Assembly (NCBI GenBank): GCA_024305405.1
Contig: JAKNDB010000070.1
Span: 1,547,726-1,611,725 of the forward strand
Length of the DNA stretch: 64,000 bases
Source: Dirofilaria immitis
Lineage: Eukaryota; Nematoda; Chromadorea; Rhabditida; Onchocercidae
Direction of reading: 5' to 3'
Made by a program: the position numbers and the translations under genes. Within the stretch, counting starts at the first letter, position 1, and each line of letters starts with the position of its first letter. The notes below the pieces were generated by a model. It did not search any database and was not told where the DNA came from. It saw only the letters and a program-made list of their open reading frames with translations. Positions 45,560 through 56,779 of the stretch are shown here, piece by piece.

Positions 45560-45985
45560 TAAAAATAGAAAAAACTTGTATGCAATGCATGAGGGAACGA
45601 ATATTTTCGTTCTCGTAGCCTTAAAAATCATATAATGATAATTCATGAAAACGAAAGAAAATTCAAATGTATATGTGGTGAGCAATTCTCATATCGAAAT
45701 ACCCTGAATGCTCACAATAACATGCATACGAACAAAAAGAATTTCAATGCAACGTATGCGGTAAGAAATACGGATATCAACGAAGCTTAAGAGTTCACAT
45801 ACAGACAAAACATGGGGACAAAAAGAATACAAATGCAATATATGCGGCAAGAAATACATTTATACGCAAAGCTTGAAAGCTCATATACGAGTAATTCATG
45901 GGGACAAAAAGAATTCAAATTTAATGAATGCGGCAAAATATTCGATCGAAATGTTAGTTTGAGAAAACACAAGATGAAGCATAAA
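45560..45985 (+). pseudogene. C2H2 zinc-finger gene fragment, about four fingers, frame broken
   Basis: Nucleic-acid-binding zinc fingers in tandem: CMQCM..LKNHIMIIH (45573-45650), CICGEQFSYRNTLNAH (45670-45720, one residue short between its cysteines), CNVCGKKYGYQRSLRVH (45750-45800), CNICGKKYIYTQSLKAH (45837-45890) and CGKIFDRNVSLRKHKMKH (45930-45980). Linkers have the usual five-residue length but read GDKKE-like instead of TGEKP. Each of three linkers contains the run aaaaag, and the frame shifts there by the same amount (45734-45738, 45820-45824, 45906-45910). The upstream start and further exons are not found. Confidence 0.7.
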
Positions 45986-46171
45986 ATTTTATCAAAAGCT
46001 TCTACAGTCAACTCTTTGATACCGATGATAAGTGATGGTATCTTTGCCACAGATATTTTAATAAAAAAAAATAATTTCAGTTGCAGAGGCTACAAATTAT
46101 TGTATTTTGATGGATTAAATTGTATTTACTGTTTTTATCTCTGCCATTATATTTTGGTTGAATGTCAATAG

Positions 46172-47350
46172 CGATTGATGGAAAGTGAATGAAAAATTTT
46201 GAATGATAGTAGAATAGAATTACATGTTTCATTTCATATTTCCTATGTTATTTTGTTCTGTTATGATAGAATTCATTTCATTCGTCATTTTCACTGCAAT
46301 TCAAAATTGTATATGTAAATTTTTTTCTCATATTTCTTGTTTTCTTTCATATTGAAAATTAGTTTTGAGTGATTTGCAATATCTAATTAATCCAGATGAT
46401 AAGAAAAAATCTTTATTTTTGAATTTAAAATTTCTGCTATGTTTCATTTTATCAGCGGTTATATGATACATGAAATATTATGACAGAATTAATAAATTAA
46501 ATTGTTTCGTATAATACATGAGAGATGAGATTCCAATAGCTCTCCGATATGCGAGTGATAGTAATCTGATAGCGACATGATACTCAGAATCGAAGTAATT
46601 TGGAGATACATTATGACTGAGCTTAAGAACTGATTCGGTTTAAATTAGGATGATAAGAGATGATATCTCATCTAGTTATCAATTATTAGAGAAAATAGTA
46701 TTATCAATAGGAGTATATTGGAGATATTCATAATCTCTCTTTTTAACTAAAAATGTAGAAAATGTAGTCATGGTACTGATAATTTTTGATATCAGTTAAA
46801 TAGGTTTTATTAACAATTAATATTTAGATTTTATTAACAATTAATATTTAGATAAAATGAAAGATTATTTCAGTAAGCCTTTTTCGAATTTTGCAACTTA
46901 ATAGTAATATAAAAAATAGAAATTAATGTTATAATTATTGGATTAGCATTTTTTTAATCATGAAAAAACTTAGAAAAATTCGATTAGTCATACATTGTGA
47001 CAGATATTCATTGAATCTTCACATCCTACATTGAGAATTGAAAAGTCGAAAAATTGAATCACTGTCATATACTATACTAAAAAAATATCATCAAATTAAA
47101 ATAACAGAATAAATCAAGACCTGATTCTTCCTTGTTTAATTTTTTTTGTCAATTTCTTTTTCAAAAAAAGCAGATTTGAGATTCGTTAAAAGAAATATTA
47201 TATGAACAGCAGTCGCTGAAATCATAAGGAGAACCACAGAATTAGTAATTCCTTTCTTCTGGATTTAATATTGCTAAGATTATGTTATACGTGCGGATTT
47301 ATCGTGCAATGTAAAATGTTATACAAAATTGCCTGCCTGTTGTGTCAATG
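46172..47350. other. AT-rich stretch without recognised genes
   Basis: A 24-bp tandem pair (ttttattaacaattaatatt and following) lies at about 46804-46855. Nothing else is supported. Confidence 0.5.
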
Positions 47351-47413
47351 AACTCTGATAAAATGCTCCATTTCCTCACGTTAACTCTGATAAAGGACTC
47401 CATTCCCCACGTT
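47351..47413. repeat. 32-bp tandem duplication
   Basis: aactctgataaa, then tgctccatttcctcacgtt, is followed by a near copy with ggactccattccccacgtt. The unit is less AT-biased than its surroundings. Confidence 0.8.
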
Positions 47414-47456
47414 AACAAAGGCGCCATTTATTTTTATTTGCAAAACTGTACCAGGA

Positions 47457-47604
47457 CCCTCCACCTACAAGAGCACCAAATTCTCGTTATGGAGAATGTG
47501 CTTCAAGGAGATTAGTTGGATGGGCATTATTTGCTTTCCTTTTCCATTGGATTGTGATGTCGTCATTAAAACTGTACATTGATATCATTGAATTTGTATG
47601 ATTA
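47457..47604 (+). CDS. Candidate terminal exon with a membrane segment
   Basis: After a good acceptor (ctgtaccag) the plus strand stays open to a TGA at about 47602. It reads DPPPTRAPNSRYGECASRRL followed by a hydrophobic stretch WALFAFLFHWIVM. The composition is unlike the surrounding chance frames. No upstream exon was found and the family is not recognised; it may be the last exon of a gene broken by the rearrangement here. Confidence 0.3.
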
Positions 47605-47989
47605 ATATTGTAATCTGCGTCCGTTAATTTTTTTTAATTGATTCTATTCTCGTCTATTCATGAATTCGACTTAACTTAGACTTTCTCAATTTCAGCTTTT
47701 TCATCAAAGTGTTTTTTATTTGAAATTTCAGGAAAAATTTGGCAATCTCATCTATTGATCTGAATCTACTCCTCGCATTAACATAGTTCCTTTAAAATTG
47801 CTACAAGATATGCCTCATTAAAAGTATGACTAAGTTTTCCTTCGATTTCCAGTGGTGTTTTCAACTGTCAACAACATAGAATCTGGCAACGTTGATATTT
47901 GATCTAGTCTGAAATCAAGATATTTCTTAATGCAATTTTGAATATCCTGAATATTTTTAATTCAGTCTTGAATTTTTCTAGTTTCTCTT

Positions 47990-48363
47990 CTTCTAACAAG
48001 CGGCAACGTTCATCTTCGTTAGAAAGACAGAAATTTGAGGGAATGTAGCAGGCATACGCATGACGATATGCTATCTCAACATTCATCATCTCATCTTCAG
48101 ATATCATCTAAAATTATTTTGAGCCTTATTTGATTATATTTGAATTACTATTTGATCTTGGTTAACAATTTGTAAAATGGTTCAATTTGAGGCGGTTATG
48201 TTAAGTACGGTCAATAGCAAATACTCATAATCTTTGTTACGCATAATTATTCCAATTAAATAGGACTTTAGATTATTTGTCTGAGAAATCACCGAACCTT
48301 TTTAATCAGATCATAGGCATATTGCCCATCATATTGATCGAGATATTCATCAATCGCATCGTG
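47990..48363 (-). pseudogene. Duplicated first two RMD exons
   Basis: Minus-strand copies of the RMD exons: 48363-48298 (DAIDEYLDQYDGQYAYDLIK) and about 48107-47990 (MMNVEIAYRHAYACYIPSNF). The second loses the donor site of the left copy and runs on to a stop at 47904. A few residues differ from the left copy (H to Y, L to P). No downstream RMD exons follow, so this is a truncated duplicate. Confidence 0.8.
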
Positions 48364-49990
48364 CTAAAAGTTAATAATGAAATTTCCTTGCCTTATTTAT
48401 TTATTCGTTCATATATAGTTCACTTGAAAATGTCTTTTCCTTCATGAAGAATTATATAAAAATTATTAATCACTTTGCATTTTATATTCAATGACTTTTA
48501 ATCCTTAATTAAAATTTCGAAAATTAAAAACTATCCAGTGACCTAAAATGATGCCAACTTAATGTAATCTTTTGAATCAACAGACAAACCATATCTAACA
48601 AAAACAACCGAACTTTGTTGATGAAGAAATAGATAGTGAAAATATGATTTAATGTTATTGTAATTATAATCATATGTATAATTTGATATTTAGTGAAGTG
48701 ATTAAATTTTTTATTCTTGTGCGATTTGGCAGAATGGCTATCAAATTTTTCATTTCCATCATAACAAAAATGGATAAAATATGAATTATTCTTAAATAAT
48801 TTTTTCTTTTATTAAACTGTTTTCGTTTTATTTAATGAAATCCTTTGTATTTAGCTATAATTATTTCATATATATTTTATTTTTCATCTTTTTGTTGAAA
48901 TTTCTAATGCATTTCTCCATGCTTTCTTTGCATTGCAGCATAGTTTCTAGCTATGGCATTTGTATAAGATATTTTGCATATGATAGATTGTTTGATTGTT
49001 ATGTAAAAATATTTGATTGTTATGATTGATTTGCATAAAATGTGGTCGATGTAAAAATATAGTTTTTGAATCATCAAGCATCGTTGAAAGCAATTTCAAT
49101 CAATCTTCTTTCCTTTTTCGCAATAACAGAGAAAATAAATAAAATCTGACAAGACAGATAAAGATAAAGATCATAATCTATTGCTTATCAATGTAATTAA
49201 TAGATTATGTGAATCCCAAACAAAAAATAGCGATAAAATATCATGTTTATTTCTGACTTTCAATCTTAGCAAATTCCAATCACTTCATCTATCCCCATCT
49301 GTTCTAACTTTCGCTTGATTATTCCTCATTCGAGAATCAAAAGATAAGCTTGCAACATTTATTCCTAACAATTAACAATATATCCCTAACAAAATATTAA
49401 CATGTCATCTTTGCTGAAAAGGAATTATTGACCAGTCTTCAAGTTGATCAATCTTTCTTAACTTTACAATAGTAAACTTACTTATTTTATTATCTATTTG
49501 GAACCAATCCTTCTATACTTTCGGATACATTCTTCAAAGAAAGCATTTAAATGAATAGCCTATCAGAGTTTCAACAATCCTGCATTGTATCTTATTAAAT
49601 GCATTTTGATCAATAATTTAAATGTCTCAATGCATGGTTATATGGTTACTTTTTCTTGAATATAATCGATTATTTCAGGCGGCGAATGATTTTTCGTTTA
49701 CTTCAAATTAACTTTTGCTTCAGAATTAGTTTTCCTGAAAATTTAAACGAAATTCATTTTCATTGATGATATTCAAATGTGGTTTTATCATTCGAATTAT
49801 TAGAATATGGTAGTCTGATAATAGGCAATCTATTCAAGTTACAATCACAAGTATTTGTTAATTAATTAAACGATTTAATAGGATTAATATGTATCATACC
49901 GCGAAAGTCATTTACGGTGTTACTCATTTACATTCATTCATTTCGTTCGAATCGTTGTGATATCATAACGTTTTGCTGCAAAAGAATAGA
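47990..49990. repeat. Right arm of the long inverted repeat
   Basis: Reverse-complement match to 33533-35918 without the 335-bp insertion. Its inner end stops abruptly at the donor of the second RMD exon, where the left arm reads aaggtaaac and this arm reads aagagaaac. Small differences elsewhere are mostly single substitutions, so the duplication is fairly recent. Confidence 0.9.
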
Positions 49991-50269
49991 TGCGCATAGG
50001 GCATGAAAGATGAAAACCGATCTTGACACTTCTCTACACATTAAGCTTTGCACTAATCGCTTATTGTACATGCTGTTATCTTCTTCGATTAACTATTGCA
50101 TTTTGATTATCTTTTAATTTGTTAAATAGGTTATATTAGTGCCAAATAAGTTGTTGAATGTTATTTCTTTCAACTATTTAAATTACTGCTCTTAATCTAA
50201 TTGCATATGAGAATTTTGAAGTATTCTTTTAAAAATAAAACAATTTGTCATAGGTTTTAATGGTCCTCT

Positions 50270-50455
50270 TCATTTTACACTTAGGTCAAATTTTTCGTCT
50301 GGATGATAACTGTTGAGATATTGTTTTTGGAAGGTGAGCTTGCAGTTTAAAGCAGGATGTATGATAGTATATAGATTTAGCGATGATAACAAGTCTTCAA
50401 TGACCGAAGTCACTACGACAATTAAAACGCTTAACATACGATATGGATAAAGCAT
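50270..50455 (-). CDS. Small open frame with a hydrophobic N-terminus
   Basis: A 61-codon frame opening MLYPYRMLSVLIVVV, like a signal peptide, overlapping the right copy of the 55-bp repeat. The left copy (near 33500) encodes a similar PYRMLS peptide on the same strand but soon ends. No family is recognised; support is limited to length and the hydrophobic start. Confidence 0.2.
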   Translation of the reverse strand: MLYPYRMLSVLIVVVTSVIEDLLSSLNLYTIIHPALNCKLTFQKQYLNSYHPDEKFDLSVK

Positions 50456-50480
50456 ATATATATTTTCACGTGCATCTGTT
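50426..50480. repeat. 55-bp repeat, right copy
   Basis: Same orientation as 33478-33532. It lies about 440 bases beyond the outer end of the right arm, whereas the left copy abuts its arm. Confidence 0.7.
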
Positions 50481-50731
50481 CTTTTTCTTTAAATGATCTA
50501 TAATTTAGATCGTTGCCTTTAGATGTCAAAATTATTCTATTCGAAAATAATATACTACAAAATAATTTACAATGTTCAACTACTACCCTTCATTCATAAT
50601 GTTTTTTTTTCATTTTTATTTGACATTGGTGTTAATCAATTTCAACGTTTATCATCATAGAAAGAGTGAAAAGAGATTGATGAATAGTGTTTTCATGAAA
50701 AAAATACAATCGAAAAAGCGCACAAAAAGAA

Positions 50732-53700
50732 TCAGTAAAATTTATCAACAATTTCGAATCGAACACCATATTTTTCAAGACGATCATAGATGCCTGTCTC
50801 TTTGAATGCAGATGTTGGTGTATGTACACCACTATAAGGTGTTTTGACTTCAATCATTAGATTATATATGAAATTCAGAAAAAGTCGTAAAATTAAATCG
50901 CATTATAATCCAGGAAATTATAGGATTTTGTATATAAAACAATTTACATTACATGCATAAACAATTTACATTACATGCATTTCTTCTGCAATACGATTTG
51001 TGGCACGTTATTACGCCTAGTTATTAGCAAATTGTTGTGTAACTTGAAATTCAAGATATTCTGTTTCTTTTTTGATCCTATTTGATAATAGTCATCTTTT
51101 TAATCCAAATTTTAAAAAATTTACCCTTGTGGAAGTTTATCGGCATCTTTGAGTAAAGACAATGCAGAGGCCAAAACACAGGCTGAAGTGGTAACGTATC
51201 CAGCATCAGGTCCCACACAACGAGCTACGATCTATAGAAAATCACAATCAATTTCTCAATTATTTCGGAAATCAAAATTTATTTTTGATACACCTAACCC
51301 CTCAAACTTCAAAAAAGATACTTTTTTCTAGTAAAAAAAACGATACATTAAGAAAAGAATACTTTTTACTAGGGTATGCAAAGCAAACACAGTATTATAC
51401 GACCAAGTAAAAACTGTCAATTCCTCTACATTTTTAATGAGTTTACACTTACCTCTTTAACTGGTTTAACACTGTAATCATCAAAAGAACTATGCTTTTC
51501 TGTCCAACCAGTACCAAAAACCAATAAGTAAATGACGCTTGCTTTACCTAAAATTTTAAAACATCCGTATAATTTCTCTCGATTTTATGAATAACATGAT
51601 CGCTTACCAAATTACTATGGGAGTAACTACGTGTTACAGAAAATAACTGCTTGTTAAAATACTTTATAATCCACACAAATTTAATATTAAAAATCAAATT
51701 TGGAAATTGATTTTTCCTGCTCAGTTGTAGGTCCTGATTCTTTGAACATGCCAAAACTGCATAATCTTGGATGTTCCAACAAAAAATCCTTCATAAATGA
51801 TATTTTAGCAACAACCATAAAAATCATAAGCCACATAGAAAGCAGGAAGGCCCAAATAACTGATTTAATTCGAATGAATGTTTCCACTTGAACCTAAAGT
51901 ATGAAATGATGAAATCATATTACAATGAACTACACTATAATGGAAAAAATTTTTGATAAATTAACACTGATTAATCCTGATCCTTGTAGATACAATATTA
52001 ATTGTTGAGAACTTTGATTGAGCTGCACATAACAATTCTCCTTTTGAAGAAGGAAATAATTAATAGAAGAGGAAGTGTTAAGCGATATGCTTGCCCAGCA
52101 ACAGAACGAACTAATAAGCTGGCCTTTTAGGGCCTTATATACCATTTTATGCTGTTCCACTTTATATTTTCCCAACAAAATACTTGGAAATTATTTTTAA
52201 ATGATAGTGATTACTATCTCCAACAAGGTCACTAATCTCTATATCAGCATCTGGAAATGATTGTTTGATGATTTTCTCTAATTCATTTAAACTACAGAAA
52301 TTGCACGTATGAGACCAAATCCAAATCGTGAGGAAATAATTAAAGCAGCAAAAATTATAGGGGTACATGAATTAATACTAAGTTTACCAAACGTTATGAT
52401 ACAACGATTGGAAGCTTTGGATTCTCTGGTGAGCAGAAACAGCTACTTGGTCTTGCAAGAGCTTTTTATGGTAATACGAAGCTTTTAGTGCTTGATGAGC
52501 CAAATGCTAACTTAGATAGTAATGGAGAAGCGTGTCTTTCTTGATGTTATTTGGGGTACATGGACTTGGTTATATAGCTTCTACAAAAGAACCATTTGTT
52601 TATTGAACTATTTATGGTAAAATTAAGAAAGTGCTCGAGATGTTCAAACCGTCTCTATCATGGAGTTAATTCTTACGACATCTATAGCATTATTAGTTTT
52701 TATTCTGGAAGCATATAGTAAAAGAATCCGTTTATTTAAGGTGGCACTGAGTAAATCAATTTAATTAGCAAGAAGAGTTTCCAAATCTTACTACGCAATG
52801 ATGCTCGCTCATGCTGGAGTGGCAACTCTAGTGTTGTAATTAAAATAACGTACAGAAGATTGACAACTAAATAGCAATTGCCAACTGAATTTTCTTTGAT
52901 TGCATCACTGTATCTTTTAATTAATTGCAATTGGCGTATTGCGTATATGTAAGAATACATGTATAAGCTTTTCTATAAATAATATAATTGTATGGCCACT
53001 TCAATAGTGGCTGACATAAATCCGTATAAATTTTGTGCGATATCTGGATAAATTCCATATCTAATACTAATCTGGATAAATAATAAGTTAATTTAAAATT
53101 CTTATTAATTTATTAAAAATATTTCATCGATAAAAAGAACGATAGTATTTCTACCGATTCGATGCAACCAGAAGAAAATGCTGAATCACTTATTTTCTTT
53201 TTTGAATCAAACAGCAAGTATCTGTTATTGGTGATATGCACTACTGATAAGAATCAATAAGCACTTTAAATTCAGCAAAATTAAAGAATCTGAAATAATA
53301 ATCATGAAGAACGTGGCAAAGAAAAAAGAAGACAGTAATTTACTGGTAAAACATTGTGGAGCTTGTATTCAAAATATTGAGATCGAGTGATGACACTTTT
53401 GTCTGCTCCTTTAAATGGAAGGCACCATCCATCAATCTTTTCATTGAACCAAAAAGAACTTCTAGAAAATGAATACAATTAAAATGGACATCAACAAAAC
53501 ATGTAATTCATCGTTTTAACTTTGATATATTTGTATAAATTCTCAAACCTTTTCGGTGCTGGGAATGAGCTTATTGGTAATTTCTCCGGCATGATGCTTC
53601 GTCTTATTTTATCTAAATCATCGGTCAAAATATTTATCATACGTAAGGTGAAAGTGCGATATGTGCCCACATTCGCCGAATAACCCTAAAAATTTTTAAT

Positions 53701-55118
53701 GAAGTGCATTTACATTTGCACACATAGTACTAATTTTTAAAATGAAAAATCATTCTGTGCTAGCAAATTTCAAAATGTTTTGGTTGCTGCTTTTTAGCTT
53801 ATAAAGTTGTAACTTTCTTAACAAAAAGATCTTAGTGAATATAAGATAGTCATTTAGGATACATATCATCAAAAGTTAAAATATAGTAAGACCAGATTAA
53901 AAAGTAGTGGAACCAGAATGCAAAACAAGATAAAAACTCGAATTTTCCTAAATTATTTATTCATTTCTTGCAACTGAAAAAATGGCAAAATCCATTCGAA
54001 AAAGGAGGCGAATTTATAAAGAACAGAACGAATCTTAACGATAACATTATTAATTTATCATTTCTCGAAAACAAAATAACACGAATGATATGAGTAAATG
54101 CATGAAAGTTTACGAAATCATACCGCAGGTCCTAAATTTAATTGCGCGAATGTTTCCACATGATTCAATTGACCGTTGAATTTATTTTTCAAAAAATTGA
54201 CGCCCAAATCACAAGGAATACTATCCCAACCACATGCACTAACCACATAAAGACCTTTTTTGAGCAATATCATTGTATTTCAATTGCATCGATTCCAAGA
54301 ACTATAATAAAATTGTAAAAATTTACAAAAAGTATGAAAAAATATTTGCAAAAAAAATATAGAAATCAATACCACAGGTTCTCCTGAAATATCCACATAA
54401 TTAGCACCATTTTCTACAGCAGCCTTCACAACTACTTCTCCATACAGTCGATACTATAACGAGAGAAAAATAAATTTTATTATTTAAAATAAATTTTATT
54501 AATTATTTAACATAAAGCATAAGATGGAAAAAACTGGACCATATAAACATATATGGAAAATACATGATTGATTAATTTTAACTTAGCATTGATATTGAGG
54601 AATTTTACGAAAATCAAAAATTAATTGCTACCAGCAACTTACAGGACCAACAACATTTATAATGATTTTTGCTTGTTTCGCCATTGCTGCTAGTGTAGAT
54701 TCATCATAACTGTCAGCAATAATTATTGGAATATTTTGTAAATTTTTATCTAAAGATTTTTATTATTTCACGCATTAAAAATTTTCACAATTCATCATTT
54801 TTTCGTAATATAAAAAGATTTCACTTTTTCTCCCCACCTTTACTTCTTCCTTTCCTCAGTCTCAATCTTTAGCATGTTATTGATATATTAATAGTGATAT
54901 TAACATTTTGATAAATCAAAAAAACGCAAAAATTTTGTGGAACACTTACTCATTTCTTGGCTCAAATTTTCGAGCAATCTTTTTAATCGGGTTTCATTTC
55001 GTCCTGCAATAGCAAAGGTTACATTTTCCTGGTTCTGTTGTTCAATCAACAATTTAAGAACATAGACTCCCGTAAAACCACTGGCACCATATAATACAAT
55101 ATCATAACGCGATATCAT
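50732..55118 (-). CDS. Saccharopine-dehydrogenase-like oxidoreductase (SCCPDH family), 10 exons
   Basis: Membrane- or lipid-droplet-associated Rossmann oxidoreductase of the SCCPDH group; its reaction is not established for the family. Exons: 55118-54950, 54749-54643, 54453-54373, 54301-54124, 53685-53549, 53461-53344, 51893-51716, 51547-51453, 51231-51125, 50831-50732; about 423 residues, as expected. Motifs in order: [84 protein letters not shown], a membrane helix ([18 protein letters not shown]), [26 protein letters not shown], and a C-terminus ending FEIVDKFY. A frameshift lies at the T-run 54256-54261. Exon 7 lacks a normal donor (CAGG is followed by aaaaatc), so reading on would meet a stop. 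Intron 6 is 1.45 kb and contains bacterial-type gene fragments. Confidence 0.88.
51998..52110 (-). pseudogene. Unidentified membrane-like fragment within the bacterial-type insert
   Basis: The frame reads [20 protein letters not shown] and continues about 15 residues to a TAA. It directly follows the bolA-like fragment after a break in frame. Its composition suggests a hydrophobic bacterial protein, but I cannot name it. Confidence 0.3.
52116..52293 (-). pseudogene. bolA: BolA-like fragment, probably of Wolbachia origin
   Basis: BolA proteins work with monothiol glutaredoxins in iron-sulphur handling. The frame reads [20 protein letters not shown], then [13 protein letters not shown], and after a one-base shift [14 protein letters not shown], which is the conserved BolA core. 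The usual C-terminal HALSL segment is missing. It lies in an intron of the SCCPDH gene. Eukaryotes also have BolA genes, so bacterial origin rests mainly on the adjoining fragments and on the bacterial look of the core. Confidence 0.7.
52297..52543 (+). pseudogene. Type I secretion ABC transporter ATPase fragment, Wolbachia-like
   Basis: Part of the nucleotide-binding domain of a PrtD/HlyB-type exporter. It reads [30 protein letters not shown], then after a one-base loss YDTTIG, the signature loop [18 protein letters not shown] (variant of LSGGQ), and Walker [18 protein letters not shown], ending in a stop. Walker A and the membrane domain are absent. The family is bacterial, and the segment lies head to head with the bolA fragment with only a few bases between. 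It is a non-functional transferred fragment. Confidence 0.85.
52660..52836 (+). pseudogene. CcmF-like cytochrome c biogenesis fragment
   Basis: An open segment with one internal TAA reads [20 protein letters not shown] and then [17 protein letters not shown], resembling the LAHxGxAxLV motif of bacterial CcmF haem-lyase subunits. Nematodes do not have CcmF, whereas Rickettsiales including Wolbachia do. The assignment rests on a short motif and on the adjacent bacterial fragments. The 115 bases before it, after the ABC fragment, are unassigned. Confidence 0.55.
52840..53343. other. Rest of the SCCPDH intron
   Basis: A plus-strand frame around 53147-53290 ([20 protein letters not shown]) is open for about 45 codons and unidentified. 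It could be more transferred bacterial sequence or chance. Confidence 0.35.
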
Positions 55119-55127
55119 CGTTCTATC
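55119..55127 (-). promoter_or_regulatory. Likely splice-leader acceptor before the SCCPDH start
   Basis: On the minus strand ttttttttgcag ends at 55127, only 8 bases before the ATG at 55118. A strong acceptor this close to a start, with no exon that I can see upstream, is typical of nematode trans-splicing. A cis-spliced leader exon, perhaps from the ATG at 55196, is the alternative. Confidence 0.45.
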
Positions 55128-55196
55128 TGCAAAAAAAAGAGATAAATTTCCTAAAACATATATTGAATTAAAACAACATTGGAATGACTTTAACAT

Positions 55197-56779
55197 TCAC
55201 AAAGCGTTTTGTCATCGCAATTATCAACCCCTTCAATGACTGCAATCAACGAGCAAATTTTTTCTGCATTTGAAAAAGAAACGAAGTTTAAGGTAATTGC
55301 TGTATACTAAAAAATGCGATAAATGAATGGCTCGGCACAAATTTATAATTTTCCTAAATTAATTTAACTTTTCTTCAATAAATCAAATGACGAAAAGACA
55401 GTTAACAATAAACATATGAGAAATATTAAAACAATCTATAAATGGTATGCAGCTATATTTATTAAAGTAAAATGATAGATCGAATTTAATGATTCAATTA
55501 TCAAAGTATGCTTTATTGTTCATTCCCTACTAAACCACTATTGTTGAAAGGATGAGAAAGTATGGAAAATAAGAGAATGAAAAATGACCTTTAATTATTG
55601 ATGTGTTTTGCTTATCTAAATATTTGCTTAGGCTAATTTAGACGGTTTTGAATTGGTAAAGGCGATTTATCTCTAATAGACAAATTGTAAAAGTATATAT
55701 GGATATTATAATCTTGATTATCGATCCAATCAATTTATAATATTCGATTAATAATAACTTAACATTTGCTAGAATATTGAAAACCGACCTCTCCTTTCAT
55801 CTTTAAACAATATAACAATTAAAAGAAAAATTGCGGGAGTACTTAATTGCAATACGATATATTGCGTCTCAGTATCGAAATCAATAATGAGAAAATTAAG
55901 AAATTGTACTATTAAAATTGATGACTAACGATTTGTTTGTAAAATTATCACATTAGGAGATTAAAAATTAAATTCCCCTCAAATACATAAATTTCAGTAT
56001 TCTATAAAACTCGATACTCTTTGTTTTGCAGATGACGTATCATAACTTGAGAAGTATCGATACATTTTCATGCTTCGGTATATTATATGCAAAAAAAAAA
56101 ACCTGTTGTTTCGAAATTACAAAAGTTTTACTTCTATCCAAAAAGTAAAATCAAACAAAAAAATATATACGAACAATTCTAGAACAATGCAAAAATAATA
56201 AACATTATCTAATCAAGCCTAAAATAATCGATCTTTTTTTCATTTGGAATTAATGAGATATAAAAACAAAAATTGAATTTCTGGAACATTAGAATTAAAT
56301 ATGCGAAATGATAGAAGATTAATTCGTAAATTTTAAGCCTAATCACATAACTTATTATAAATACATAATTATATTATAGAAAAGGTATACATTAATATTG
56401 TTATTCACTGAAACGAGTTTACAAACTGATGTGTGGTCAATTGATGATTAAAAAAAATACTTACAAGAGCCAAAAAAATCTATACCTTAGCAATTAATTC
56501 ATTTAAGAAAATGTATATTGAAAAAAAAATAAAAAGGTTGCATTTATCACCATAGATAAACATATCAATAATGCCATTCATACTTAGTAAAATGACAATA
56601 TGCGATATTAAAAATTTTTCGTAATAACATTTGTTTGATTAAGGAAGAAATTTTTGAACTCCTGTAGATATGATATAATCGAAAACATTTAACTTGATAT
56701 TCAGAGATGAATTGGACAAATTAGCTACAGAACATTCAGGGAAGTTCCATGTGTGGTATACGGTCGATCAGGCAAAACC
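55197..56779. other. Intergenic region between SCCPDH and the retrotransposon
   Basis: AT-rich with no supported gene. It ends at ggtcgatcaggcaaaacc, immediately before the left LTR. The matching target-site copy would lie beyond the window, so the target duplication cannot be checked. Confidence 0.55.

Noticed and set aside
50572..50853. Overlapping plus and minus frames near the SCCPDH 3' end
   Set aside because: They are shadows of the last SCCPDH exon (50831-50732) and its flanks.
55119..55196. Upstream in-frame ATG for the SCCPDH gene
   Set aside because: A strong acceptor (ttttttttgcag) lies between it and the conserved start at 55118, so the upstream codons are probably intron or outron.
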